Assembly: GCA_018830645.1 (NCBI GenBank)
Contig: JAHJSA010000050.1
Coordinates: 78,050 to 142,049, forward strand
Length of the DNA stretch: 64,000 nucleotides
Source: Actinomycetota bacterium
Lineage (GTDB): Bacteria; Actinomycetota; Thermoleophilia; RBG-16-64-13
Direction: 5' to 3'
In this document: positions 7,502 through 16,114 of the stretch, piece by piece
Layout: every line of letters begins with the position of its first letter
Position numbering within the stretch: the first letter of the stretch is position 1
Position numbers and translations under genes: made by a program
The notes under the pieces: generated by a model
Databases searched by the model: none
What the model was told of the DNA's origin: nothing
Seen by the model: only the letters and a program-made list of their open reading frames with translations

Positions 7502-8971
7502 ATGACGCACGCACAAGACCACGACCCCTTTCCGCGCGCGTACGGTCCGCGCGTTCTCGAGCACCTTCGCGCGCCCAGAGGCGTGGGAACGCTCGAGAGC
7601 CCGGACGCGACCGGCTCCGCGGGCAGTCGAACGTGCGGTGACTTGGTCGTGATGCACGCCCACCTCCGCGACGGGCGTATCGTCGAGGCCAGGTTCCAAG
7701 CCTTCGGCTGTCCGGCCACCATAGCTTCGGCGGCCGAGATCGTCCGACGGCTCCCCCGCATGACGATAGTCGAGGCCGCTGCACTCGGGCACGAGTGGAT
7801 CGCCGAGCATCTCGAGCTTCCGCCTCACAAGAGAGGCTGCTCGGAGGTGGCCGCCGACGCCCTTCACAACCTTCTCGAAGACTGGGTGGGCTCGGGGCTC
7901 CCCCTGCGGCCCGATGGTCGCGAGGGCACCTACGGATTCCTGGTGGCCATGAGTGGTGGGGTCGACAGTTCCGTAGCTGCGCTGCGACTGAAGGAGACCG
8001 GACGACCGGTGACTGGTGTCACGTTCCGTCTCTGGGCCGACCCCACGTGTAGCGTTTCGAGCGGGTGCTGTAGTCCGGAGACGGTTCGGTCCGCTCGGCG
8101 CACGGCGCATCACCTGGGCCTGCCGCACCTCACCGTCGACCTCACGGACCGGTTCTTCGACGAAGTCGTCGAGCACTTCGTAGCGGAGTATGCGGCCGGC
8201 CGGACGCCGAACCCGTGCGTGAGCTGCAACTCCGTGCTCCGTTTCGACGCATTGATCGAATTGGCCGACCGCCTCGGGGCGAGCCACGTCGCCACGGGAC
8301 ACTACGCCCGCATGATGGGGAGGCCGCCGCGCCTCCACCGCGGGGTCGATGTCGACAAGGACCAATCCTACGTTCTTTCGAGGGTCGATCCCCACCTGTT
8401 GGAGCGGGTGGTCTTCCCTTTGGGCGACTTGGTCAAGTCCGATGTGCGTCGCCTTGCGCGCCAGGCGGGTCTGGAAGCGCACGACGCCGAAGAGAGCCAA
8501 GAGATCTGCTTCATCCCCGACGACGACTACAGGCGGTTCCTGGCCGACCGTCTGGGTCGCCGGGTGGGCGCGATCGTCGATGGTCGGGGGGTCATCCTCG
8601 GCTCACACGACGGCACGTTCCGCTTTACGATCGGGCAGCGCAAGGGCCTCGGCATCTCTTCTCCAGAGCCTCTGTATGTGACCGCGATCGGCGCTGCCGA
8701 CGGCACCGTCGTCGTGGGCACCCGCGACGACCTCAGAGTGACCGAAGTACGTCTCGGGCACGTCGTCGAGCACCGGGAGCGGGGGAGGGGCCCGCTGACC
8801 GCACAATTGCGATCCAGTGGGGGGGTCGTCGCGGTCGAGATCGGATCCGACACCCATGACCCAGTCTTGAAGCTCGCGACTCACGGGCTAGGCGTGGCCT
8901 TGGGGCAGACCGGGGTCGTGTATGAAGCCGACGCGGTGTTGCTCGCAGGGTCGATCGAGGGAACGCGCTAG
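7502..8971 (+). CDS. mnmA: Fusion of a NifU/IscU-like Fe-S scaffold domain and MnmA tRNA 2-thiouridylase
   Basis: A 489-residue two-domain protein. Residues about 10-130 match the IscU/NifU-N scaffold, including all three conserved cysteines (C45 in TCGD, C70 in FGCPATIAS, C113 in KRGCSEVAADA) and the Asp after the first one. Residues about 145-485 are MnmA, which makes 2-thiouridine at tRNA position 34: PP-loop SGGVDS (151-156), NPCVSCN with C239/C242, and SQEICF with C336. C242 and C336 match the catalytic pair of E. coli MnmA (C102, C199); C239 replaces the Asp that is near the Fe-S cluster in the E. coli enzyme. The ATG at 7502 was chosen because an earlier ATG at 7484 sits against the hairpin. 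The fused scaffold could donate sulfur or an Fe-S cluster in cis (inference). Confidence 0.9.
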   Translation: MTHAQDHDPFPRAYGPRVLEHLRAPRGVGTLESPDATGSAGSRTCGDLVVMHAHLRDGRIVEARFQAFGCPATIASAAEIVRRLPRMTIVEAAALGHEWIAEHLELPPHKRGCSEVAADALHNLLEDWVGSGLPLRPDGREGTYGFLVAMSGGVDSSVAALRLKETGRPVTGVTFRLWADPTCSVSSGCCSPETVRSARRTAHHLGLPHLTVDLTDRFFDEVVEHFVAEYAAGRTPNPCVSCNSVLRFDALIELADRLGASHVATGHYARMMGRPPRLHRGVDVDKDQSYVLSRVDPHLLERVVFPLGDLVKSDVRRLARQAGLEAHDAEESQEICFIPDDDYRRFLADRLGRRVGAIVDGRGVILGSHDGTFRFTIGQRKGLGISSPEPLYVTAIGAADGTVVVGTRDDLRVTEVRLGHVVEHRERGRGPLTAQLRSSGGVVAVEIGSDTHDPVLKLATHGLGVALGQTGVVYEADAVLLAGSIEGTR

Positions 8972-9048
8972 CCCACGATACACACTCGACGGAAACCCTC
9001 GCCTGCCGAGTCGGGGAACCCCAACCGGGGGGTGGAATAGGCCCCTAT

Positions 9049-9056
9049 GGTATAGT
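9049..9056 (+). promoter_or_regulatory. Extended -10 promoter candidate
   Basis: TGG-TATAGT at 9048-9056 lies in the 155-base gap between mnmA and the DUF948 gene, 71 bases before the ATG. No -35 box is recognisable. The rest of the gap is GC-rich with short inverted repeats and no gene. Confidence 0.45.
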
Positions 9057-9126
9057 TGGACCTGCACCGAGGAGCATTCCCCGGGGATTTCTGCCCGGCT
9101 TTGACGATCCGAACGAGGAGACGGAT

Positions 9127-9501
9127 ATGGAGTGGGATGCGTCTGCGTTCATGAAGATAGCCATCGGCGTCTTCTTCCTCGCCTTCGCGGGGGGGCTCAC
9201 ACTCGCACTCGTACGGTTGGCCGGCGTTCTCAAGGAGTTGACCGTCGTCCTCACGGATTCGGCACGAGAGTTCGTTCCTATCATCACCCGCTTCCAGACG
9301 ACAGTGGACGGCATCAACTCTGAGATCGGGAAGATCGACGAGATCACGGGTTCGGTCGCCCACATGACCGGCACCATCGAGAGCACCGCTTCCGCGCTCC
9401 AGAGCGCGATAGCGACGCCCGTGAAGAAGATGGCCGGCTTCTCAGCCGGTGTCGGTGAGGCACTTTCATCCTTCGTCGCCGCACGTCGAAAGGAGTCGTG
9501 A
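9127..9501 (+). CDS. DUF948 family membrane-anchored coiled-coil protein
   Basis: A 124-residue protein with one N-terminal transmembrane segment (about residues 10-33). A long amphipathic region follows (ELTVVLTDSAREFVPIITRF and so on), typical of DUF948 proteins, which resemble methyl-accepting or stress-associated membrane coiled coils. GAGGAG is about 8 bases upstream of the ATG. It overlaps the YtxH-like gene by one base. The pairing of DUF948 with YtxH-like genes is common in Gram-positive bacteria and suggests an envelope or general stress function. The molecular role is not known. Confidence 0.75.
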   Translation: MEWDASAFMKIAIGVFFLAFAGGLTLALVRLAGVLKELTVVLTDSAREFVPIITRFQTTVDGINSEIGKIDEITGSVAHMTGTIESTASALQSAIATPVKKMAGFSAGVGEALSSFVAARRKES

Positions 9502-9749
9502 TGGGCAGGTTCTCCTTCGGGCTCACTGTCGCGTTGACCGCCGCGGCCGCGGCCGCGGCCGCCCTCGCCTATCGCATCTCGCGCGAGACGGGCAAGAGTC
9601 TCACCGAGGCGTTGGCCGAAGTCCCGGCTGAAGCGGAGCGATACCTCGAGGAGGTCGTCACCCGCGGCCGTGAGGCACTCGACGCGGGGCGCAGTGCGGC
9701 CGCCGAGAAGCAGGCGGAGATCGAGAGACGTCTCAACGAGCGGGCTTGA
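9501..9749 (+). CDS. YtxH-like small membrane protein
   Basis: An 82-residue protein with an N-terminal glycine/alanine-rich hydrophobic segment (residues about 5-25) and a charged amphipathic helix after it, as in YtxH/general-stress proteins. ATG 9501 is preferred over the GTG three bases earlier because AGGAG (9491-9495) is then 5 bases away. The alanine tract comes from a short GC-rich run of repeated GCGGCC. It is co-transcribed with the DUF948 gene by position. Confidence 0.65.
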   Translation: MGRFSFGLTVALTAAAAAAAALAYRISRETGKSLTEALAEVPAEAERYLEEVVTRGREALDAGRSAAAEKQAEIERRLNERA

Positions 9750-9772
9750 AGACCGGACCCCGGGCTAGCGTC

Positions 9773-10177
9773 ATGTCCACTGCCTCAGACACCGTTTCCC
9801 TCACCATCCCGCGTGCTCAGGAGTACCTGCCCCTCTTCAACATGCTTCTTGGAGGCATCGCTACTCGGCGCGTTCTTTCCCTGGAAGCTCTCGACGATCT
9901 GCAGCTCGCCGTCGACAATGTGATCCTCGAGGACCGTGGCACCACGGGCGATCTCTCTCTCGCGGTGACTCTTCTGGAAGAGGCACTGGAGATAGTCATC
10001 TCCCCGCTCTCCGATCCCGACCTTCACAGCACGTTGATCGAGGGCTCTGTGTCGACCGAGGCGGCCGATCGATGCCTGGACGTATGCCTCCTGCTGAGCC
10101 CACTCGTCGATCGATACGTCGTGCATGATCTCGACTCGGGCACCTTCGCTCTCGAGTTGCGGAAACTGCTCCGGTAG
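9773..10177 (+). CDS. RsbW-like (degenerate) anti-sigma ATPase-fold protein
   Basis: A 134-residue protein immediately upstream of a SigB/SigF-type sigma gene, with 8 bases between them. The opening VSLTIPRAQEYLPLFNMLLGGIA and the following LEALDDLQLAVDNVI look like the start of the RsbW/SpoIIAB GHKL fold. The canonical N-box (E-x-x-x-N) is not clean and the glycine-rich ATP-lid motifs are weak, so it may not hydrolyse ATP or phosphorylate an antagonist. The role as regulator of the adjacent sigma factor is inferred from gene order. The start could also be the TTG at 9746 that overlaps the previous stop; ATG 9773 fits the domain better. Confidence 0.6.
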   Translation: MSTASDTVSLTIPRAQEYLPLFNMLLGGIATRRVLSLEALDDLQLAVDNVILEDRGTTGDLSLAVTLLEEALEIVISPLSDPDLHSTLIEGSVSTEAADRCLDVCLLLSPLVDRYVVHDLDSGTFALELRKLLR

Positions 10178-10185
10178 GGGCATCC

Positions 10186-11007
10186 GTGGACATCGGCTCC
10201 GCTCACGTGAATACCGAACCGGTGCCTCTTCAGGCCCGCACGCCGAACGCCCCCGAGAAGGAGCTGCTCTGGCGCATCCATCGCGAGGCTGATGCGGTGG
10301 CGCGCGAGGAGTTGATCACGCGCTACCTGCCGCTCGTGCGAAGTCTCGCCCGGCGATTCTCTTCGCGGGGCCAGCCGGTGGAAGACCTCATCCAGGTGGG
10401 GTCCATAGGTTTGATCAAGGCGATCGATCGCTTCGACATCGAGCGAGGCGTGGAGCTTTCTACCTACGCGACTCCCACCATCCTCGGTGAGATCAAGCGC
10501 TACTTTCGCGACAAGGGCTGGGCGGTCAAAGTGCCGCGCGCCCTTCAGGATCTGAACATCCGCCTCAACCGGATCATCGAGCAGCTCACGGTGGAACTCA
10601 ATCGTTCTCCCACCATCGCCGAACTCGCTGAGGCGTGCGACGTGTCGGAGGAGGAGGTACTCGAAGCCCTCGAAAGCGGCAGGGCCTACAACTCCCTGTC
10701 TCTGTTCTCGAGTGGATCACCCGACGACGAGGATTCACTCGAGCTGCTCGACTACCTCGGTCGCGAGGACGACGAGTACAAGTTGGTCGAGCAGCGCAGG
10801 TACCTGGCGCCCGCGATGGGACGGCTGGATGAACGAGAGCGCCTCATCCTCCACCTGCGGTTCTTCGAGGGGATGACCCAGACCCAGATCGCAACCCGTG
10901 TGGGCATCTCCCAGATGCACGTCTCCAGACTGATCCGCAAGTCGATCGAAGTCCTGCGACAACACATGGTCGATCAGGACGGTGTCCCACCCGACCCGTC
11001 CCGCTGA
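10186..11007 (+). CDS. SigB/SigF/SigG-type alternative sigma factor
   Basis: A 273-residue sigma-70 group 3 protein starting at GTG. Region 2 is strong (EDLIQVGSIGLIKAIDRFD, ELSTYATPTILGEIKRYFRD). Region 3 follows (VPRALQDLNIRL, RSPTIAELAEACDVSEEEV), then region 4 with helix-turn-helix (MTQTQIATRVGISQMHVSRL). The preceding gene encodes an RsbW-like protein, the classic partner-switch arrangement, although no anti-anti-sigma (STAS) gene is visible here. It probably directs a stress or envelope regulon. alaS starts 52 bases downstream. Confidence 0.9.
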   Translation: MDIGSAHVNTEPVPLQARTPNAPEKELLWRIHREADAVAREELITRYLPLVRSLARRFSSRGQPVEDLIQVGSIGLIKAIDRFDIERGVELSTYATPTILGEIKRYFRDKGWAVKVPRALQDLNIRLNRIIEQLTVELNRSPTIAELAEACDVSEEEVLEALESGRAYNSLSLFSSGSPDDEDSLELLDYLGREDDEYKLVEQRRYLAPAMGRLDERERLILHLRFFEGMTQTQIATRVGISQMHVSRLIRKSIEVLRQHMVDQDGVPPDPSR

Positions 11008-11059
11008 TGGAGAACGATCGTGCATCGTCCTCGAAAAGACGAGAACGTGGGAGATATGC

Positions 11060-13678
11060 GTGAAGACGAGTGAACTCCGGAGACTCTTCTTGGACTACTT
11101 CGCCAGGAACGGTCACCAGTTGGTTCCCAGCGCGTCGCTGGTGCCGTATCGAGATCCGTCCGTGCTACTCACGACCGCCGGCATGCAACAGTTCAAGCCA
11201 TATTTCCTGGGCATGGCGGAGCCGCCTGCACCCCGTCTGACCAGCGTGCAGAAGTGCTTTCGCACCACGGACATCGATCGCGTGGGACTTACGGCCAGGC
11301 ACTGCACCTTCTTCGAGATGCTGGGGAACTTCTCGGTTGGCGACTACTTCAAGGAAGACGCGATCCGCTTCGGCTACGAGCTCTCCACCACCGAGTTGGG
11401 CCTCTCGCCCGACCGCATATGGGTCTCGGTCTTCGAAGGTGACGATCGCGTGGAGGCGGACGAAGAGGCGATGGGGTATTGGGAGGCCGTGGGGATCCCA
11501 CGTGCACGGATGGTCGCCCTCCCTCGTAGCGAGAACTTCTGGGGGCCGCCCGGCCCCACGGGCCCGTGCGGACCTTGCTCGGAGCTCTACTACGACCGAG
11601 GCGCCGCGGTCGGCTGCGGCGATGACGACTGCAGGCCCGGATGCGACTGTGAACGCTTCCTCGAGTACTGGAACCTGGTGTTCATGCAGTACAATCAGGA
11701 TGAACAAGGGAAGCTCACACCGCTGCCGGCCAAGAACATCGACACCGGTATGGGGCTGGAGCGCATCGCCGCCCTCATGCAGGATGTGGATTCGGTGTTC
11801 CTCACCGATTCCTTCCGCCCCCTCATCGAGTTGGGTGAAGAGATCTCGGGCGTGAAGTTCGGCACATCGGAACGCGCCGACGTGGTGTTGCGGGTGCTGG
11901 CGGACCACTCGAGGGCGATGACGTTCCTGATCGGTGACGGCGTCCTTCCCGGCAACGAAGGCCGTGGCTACGTTCTGAGGCGCGTGATCAGGCGCGCGGC
12001 TCGGTTCAGCAGAAGCCTCGACATGAGCCCGCCGTTCCTCGCGCGCTTCGCCGAGCGTACCATCGAGCTGCTTTCGGACGTGTACCCGGAATTGCACGAG
12101 CGGCAAGACACCATCCTTCGCATCGTCGATTCCGAAGAGGAACGTTTCAATCGCACCTTGGACCAGGGGCTGGTGCTTCTCGACGAAGAGATCCGAAGGG
12201 CCGATGAGGAGGGGACCACCGTCTTCCCCGGGGCGGCCGCATTCGTCCTGCACGACACTTACGGATTCCCGATCGAGGTGACCAGGGAGATCGTCGAAGA
12301 GCGCGGCATGGAACTCGATCGAGCGGGCTTCGAGAGCGCCATGAACACGCAGCGCGAGCGGGCACGGGCCACGAGTCGCGGCTCGGGCTCCGTGGAAGAA
12401 GCCATCGTCACCTTGGCCAGGACGGACGGACACCCCACCGAGTTCGTCGGCTACGCTCAAGACGAGGTGTTCACCGTGATCGAACGTCTACAGAAGCTCG
12501 AAGACGGCCAGGTGATCCTCAGTCTCCGGGAAAGCCCGTTCTACGCAGAAGGGGGCGGGCAGACAGCCGACATCGGTTGGATCGAGACTGATTCGGGGCG
12601 GGCGGAAGTCCGCGATGTCCAGCAGCACGGCTCGGTTCAGATCGTAGTCGCGCACGTCGTCGAAGGCGTTCTCCAGGCCGGAGTGCGGGCCAAAGCAGTC
12701 ATCTCCTCCGTGCACCGGCACTCGGTTGCGGCGAACCACACGGGCACACACCTCCTTCATTACGGTCTCCGCACCATGTTGGGAAAGGACGTGACCCAGG
12801 CGGGGTCCGCAGTACGCGCGGATAAGTTCCGATTCGACTTCGCGTATCACGAACCCCTCGGGGCGGGGCGACTGCGCGAATTGGAGGAGATCGTCAACCG
12901 CAAGATCGTTGAGAACCATCCGGTGCGGGCATTCACGACGAGTCTGGATCACGCGAAAGACCTCGGCGCCGTCGCGCTCTTCGGTGAGAAGTACGGCGAC
13001 TTCGTGCGGGTCGTCGAGGTCGATGACTTCAGTCGGGAACTGTGTGGCGGTACGCACGTGCACGCGACGAGCGAGATCGGCATCTTCAAGATCGTCTCCG
13101 AGGGCAGCGTGGGAGCGAACGTACGGCGGATCGAAGCACTCACGGGCAGAAGAGCCGTCGAGTTCTACCGCGGGCGCGATACCTCGGTGTCGGAAGCGGC
13201 TCGACTCCTCTCCGTGCAGGAAGACGCCCTCGTGCCGGCCATACGCAAGCTGGAGACCCGAGTGGGGAGCCTTGAGCGTGAGAACAAGGAGTTGATGGCC
13301 GGCAACGCAGCGGATCTTGCGGCTGAGATCCTCGACACGTCCGTGACCGTGGGGGAGACCCGCGTGGCTGTCGCACACGTGCCGGCCCGGGACACCGACC
13401 ACCTGCTCTCCCTCCTCGACCAAGTCCGTGACCGGCTTGCGCCGGCCTTAGTCGTTCTCGCAGCTGTTTCAGACGGGAAGGTCCTTGCCGTGGCTGGGGT
13501 CTCCGCCGGTGTGAAGGGGTTTCACGCTGGCGATCTGATCAAGGAGCTCGGTGCCGTAATCGGGGGCGGGGGCGGGGGCAGCCCCAGTCTAGGCCGGGGC
13601 GGGGGCGGCGATCCGACTCGACTCGACGCGGGCCTGGACGCCATCCGAGACGCTCTGGTGGCCCGTCTGGGAGCCTGA
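11060..13678 (+). CDS. alaS: Alanine-tRNA ligase
   Basis: Class II synthetase for tRNA-Ala with editing; 872 residues from GTG 11060, which gives the family N-terminus MKTSELRRLFLDYFARNGH. An in-frame start at 10982 would overlap the sigma gene. The aminoacylation core (TTAGMQQFKPYF, RHCTFFEMLGNFS), the editing-domain zinc motif HxxxH (HTGTH) with the distal CGGTH, and a glycine-rich C-terminal region (GGGGGxP) are all present. The gene opens a tight cluster with ruvX, mltG, aroE and pilB. Only 52 bases lie upstream, too short for a T-box leader. Confidence 0.97.
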   Translation: MKTSELRRLFLDYFARNGHQLVPSASLVPYRDPSVLLTTAGMQQFKPYFLGMAEPPAPRLTSVQKCFRTTDIDRVGLTARHCTFFEMLGNFSVGDYFKEDAIRFGYELSTTELGLSPDRIWVSVFEGDDRVEADEEAMGYWEAVGIPRARMVALPRSENFWGPPGPTGPCGPCSELYYDRGAAVGCGDDDCRPGCDCERFLEYWNLVFMQYNQDEQGKLTPLPAKNIDTGMGLERIAALMQDVDSVFLTDSFRPLIELGEEISGVKFGTSERADVVLRVLADHSRAMTFLIGDGVLPGNEGRGYVLRRVIRRAARFSRSLDMSPPFLARFAERTIELLSDVYPELHERQDTILRIVDSEEERFNRTLDQGLVLLDEEIRRADEEGTTVFPGAAAFVLHDTYGFPIEVTREIVEERGMELDRAGFESAMNTQRERARATSRGSGSVEEAIVTLARTDGHPTEFVGYAQDEVFTVIERLQKLEDGQVILSLRESPFYAEGGGQTADIGWIETDSGRAEVRDVQQHGSVQIVVAHVVEGVLQAGVRAKAVISSVHRHSVAANHTGTHLLHYGLRTMLGKDVTQAGSAVRADKFRFDFAYHEPLGAGRLRELEEIVNRKIVENHPVRAFTTSLDHAKDLGAVALFGEKYGDFVRVVEVDDFSRELCGGTHVHATSEIGIFKIVSEGSVGANVRRIEALTGRRAVEFYRGRDTSVSEAARLLSVQEDALVPAIRKLETRVGSLERENKELMAGNAADLAAEILDTSVTVGETRVAVAHVPARDTDHLLSLLDQVRDRLAPALVVLAAVSDGKVLAVAGVSAGVKGFHAGDLIKELGAVIGGGGGGSPSLGRGGGGDPTRLDAGLDAIRDALVARLGA

Positions 13679-13682
13679 CCGA

Positions 13683-14093
13683 GTGCGTGCGCTGGGAGTG
13701 GATGTAGGAGCGGCCCGAACGGGACTCGCCCTCTCCGATCCCCTCGGGATCACCTGTAGACCCCTCACGATCCTCCAGATCAGAGACCGGGGTGCGTTGG
13801 CCACGGCCGTAGCCGATGTTGCCGAGCAAGAGGACGCGGCGACGATCGTCGTCGGTCTGCCCCGACCACTCTCGGGAGGCGTGAACCAACAGATGCGGGT
13901 CGTTATCGCCTTCATCGACCGATTGCGGACTCTCACGCCTCGACCCGTGGTCTCGTGGGACGAGCGCTTCACCTCGAAGCTGGCCAAAGAACATCGCAGA
14001 CCTGGAGAACCCGTCGATGATGTGGCGGCCTGCCACCTTCTTCAGAACTACCTCGATCACTCAGCGCTTGGTCGCTCGGAGGCCGCGGAGTGA
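13683..14093 (+). CDS. ruvX: Putative Holliday junction resolvase / pre-16S rRNA nuclease (YqgF)
   Basis: A 136-residue RNase H-fold nuclease. The N-terminal GVDVGAARTGLALSDPLG carries the first catalytic Asp, VVGLPRPLSGG is the mid motif, and WDERFTSKLA plus the C-terminal DDVAACHLLQNYLD give the remaining acidic residues. The family processes the 5' end of 16S rRNA and has been proposed as a resolvase. GTG start 4 bases after the alaS stop; the stop overlaps mltG by 4 bases. The alaS-ruvX-mltG-aroE order is common in Gram-positive bacteria. Confidence 0.93.
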   Translation: MRALGVDVGAARTGLALSDPLGITCRPLTILQIRDRGALATAVADVAEQEDAATIVVGLPRPLSGGVNQQMRVVIAFIDRLRTLTPRPVVSWDERFTSKLAKEHRRPGEPVDDVAACHLLQNYLDHSALGRSEAAE

Positions 14094-15148
14094 GCGTAGC
14101 TACCGGTGTCGCGCGTCGCCGTCATCGGCTCCTAGCGGCTGCCGCCTTTCTCCTCCTCGTGCTTGCCGGAGGGGCGGTGGTGGTCGCCTCCGATTTCCTC
14201 GAACGCTTCGGCGCACCGGCGGCCACTACCCTTCCTTCAGAGACCCGCACCATCATCATCCCGACCGGATTGACAGCGTCCGATGTCGCCAAGGTCCTCG
14301 AGCGCGAAGGTGTCATCGCGTCGGCCACCGCGTTCCTTGTTGAGCTTCGGCTCAGAGGGGCGGCTGAGCGGATACAACCGGGCACCTACCAGTTCAAGAC
14401 CGGCCAAGACAGCGGCTCGATCATCGGACTCCTCGAGACCGGGCCGTCCCCGGCCGACATACGACTCACCCTGCCCGAGGGATTGTCGATCGACCAGGCG
14501 GCAGCGCGCCTCGACGGCTTCGAAGCTATCTCGGCGGACGACTACAAGGAGTTCGCGGGTGATCCCGACACGTTCACGCTTCCCAAGGTTGGCGACACCA
14601 CACCGAGCCCCGATGACCTTGAGGGACTGCTCTTTCCCAGCACGTATTTCGTCGAGCTCGGTATCGACGCGTCAGATCTGATCCAGCTCCAGCTGAACAC
14701 CTTCGAGGGCAAGACGGCCGGGCTCGAGTGGGAACGGGCGGGCGAGCTTGGCGTCGATCCGTACGAGGTGGTGATCATCGCCTCGATGATCGAGAAGGAA
14801 GCTCGGGTGCCTGAAGAGCGCGCGCGGGTCGCGGCTGTCATCTACAATCGACTTGCGCTGAACATGCCACTCGGCATCGACGCCACGACCCGGTTCGCCC
14901 TAAAGAAATGGACCGAACCACTCACCAAGAGCGACCTCGCGGTTGATTCACCATACAACACCCGCCTCGTCACCGGCCTTCCACCCGGTCCCATCGCGAG
15001 CCCCGGCATCCAGGCTCTCGAAGCGGCTCTCTCCCCGGCGGATGTGGACTTCCTCTACTACGTGCTCATCGACGAGGAAGGACACCACTTCTTCACCGCC
15101 TCATACGACGAGTTCCTGCGGGCTAAGGCGCAGGCTCCCGGCCAGTGA
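14090..15148 (+). CDS. mltG: Endolytic murein transglycosylase MltG (YceG)
   Basis: A 352-residue membrane enzyme that cuts nascent peptidoglycan glycan strands. One N-terminal transmembrane helix (about residues 14-34), a LysM-like region (IIIPTGLTASDVAKVLEREG), then the YceG catalytic domain with ASMIEKEA (catalytic Glu), VAAVIYNRLALNMPLGID, DSPYNTR and GLPPGPIASPG. The GTG start overlaps the ruvX stop (GTGA). The product acts on the outer face of the cytoplasmic membrane. Confidence 0.95.
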   Translation: MSVATGVARRRHRLLAAAAFLLLVLAGGAVVVASDFLERFGAPAATTLPSETRTIIIPTGLTASDVAKVLEREGVIASATAFLVELRLRGAAERIQPGTYQFKTGQDSGSIIGLLETGPSPADIRLTLPEGLSIDQAAARLDGFEAISADDYKEFAGDPDTFTLPKVGDTTPSPDDLEGLLFPSTYFVELGIDASDLIQLQLNTFEGKTAGLEWERAGELGVDPYEVVIIASMIEKEARVPEERARVAAVIYNRLALNMPLGIDATTRFALKKWTEPLTKSDLAVDSPYNTRLVTGLPPGPIASPGIQALEAALSPADVDFLYYVLIDEEGHHFFTASYDEFLRAKAQAPGQ

Positions 15149-15268
15149 AGCCGCTGTGCCGCCATGGTGCGACCAAAGCAGGAGTGTGGGACGAGCGCCA
15201 CGTCGGTACTCTAGAGCCGACCGTTCGCGAGGGCGACGGCAAGAACACGAGCCGCGGGGCGTGATCTG

Positions 15269-16114
15269 TTGGAAGTGAAGGCGAGCACAGGGGTAGTCTG
15301 CATTCTTGGTCATCCGGTACGCCATTCACGATCGCCGGCGATGCACAACGCCGCCTTCGCAGAAGTAGGCCTTGACCTGGTCTACGTAGCCTTTGATGTA
15401 TGCGAAACAGACCTTCCTTCCGCCATCGACGGCCTCCGCAGCCTGGGGTTCGTAGGCGCCAATATCACGCTACCTCACAAGGAGAGTGTGGTCCCACTGC
15501 TCGACGAGACCGACGAACTCGCCACCACGATCGGCGCCGTGAACACCATAGTGGTTGATCGAGGGCGTCTGCGCGGCTACAACACAGACGCGCAGGGCTT
15601 CCTGCGCGCGCTGGAGCGGGGGTGGGGGAGAGGGCCGGACGGCGCGCGCTGCCTCGTGCTGGGGGCCGGCGGAGCGGCGCGCGCGATCGTCGCGGCGCTC
15701 GTGCACGCACAGGCGGCTGAGGTCGTGGTGCATAATCGCACCGCGGCGCGCGCCCGCAGACTCTGCGCCGACGCGGCCACATGGTCCAGCGTTCCGGTGC
15801 GCGCGATCGAGCCCGAGGAGCTCGGCCGTGTCGCCGCGCGCGCCGATTTGATCGTAAACGCCACGTCCGTGGGCCTCGACCGTACGTTCAAGGCAATACC
15901 ACTTCCTGTCGATATGGTGAAGGATAGCCACGTTGTGATGGACGTCGTGTATTCTGATTCGATGACTCCGCTGTTGGAAGCCGCCCACGGGAGGGGTGCG
16001 ACAGTGATCGAAGGCACAGAGATGCTGGTGCAACAAGCTTGCCTCGCCTACGAACTGTGGACAGGGAGGATTGCTCCCGTGCATCTGTTCCGCAATAAGG
16101 CTTCCAGCGACTGA
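15269..16114 (+). CDS. aroE: Shikimate dehydrogenase
   Basis: NADP-dependent reduction of 3-dehydroshikimate to shikimate, aromatic amino acid pathway. 281 residues: substrate motif SRSPAMHNAAF, catalytic Lys in NITLPHKESV, NTDAQGF, and the Rossmann motif LGAGGAARAIVAAL. The start is uncertain: TTG 15269 was taken, and GTG 15275 is an alternative. The 120 bases before it hold no gene. The stop overlaps the pilB start (TGATG). Other aro genes of the window (aroF, aroA, tyrA) are in a separate operon at 36-40 kb. Confidence 0.93.
   Translation: MEVKASTGVVCILGHPVRHSRSPAMHNAAFAEVGLDLVYVAFDVCETDLPSAIDGLRSLGFVGANITLPHKESVVPLLDETDELATTIGAVNTIVVDRGRLRGYNTDAQGFLRALERGWGRGPDGARCLVLGAGGAARAIVAALVHAQAAEVVVHNRTAARARRLCADAATWSSVPVRAIEPEELGRVAARADLIVNATSVGLDRTFKAIPLPVDMVKDSHVVMDVVYSDSMTPLLEAAHGRGATVIEGTEMLVQQACLAYELWTGRIAPVHLFRNKASSD

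Noticed and set aside
6755..8500. Long minus-strand open frame (581 codons) opposite the lipoprotein gene and mnmA
   Set aside because: Typical GC-rich antisense shadow; no domain resemblance, no ribosome binding site, and the plus strand encodes clear proteins.
9541..9562. GCGGCC-rich run as a regulatory repeat
   Set aside because: It is short and codes for the alanine tract of the YtxH-like protein.
11008..11059. T-box leader upstream of alaS
   Set aside because: Only 52 bases, with no specifier or antiterminator structure.
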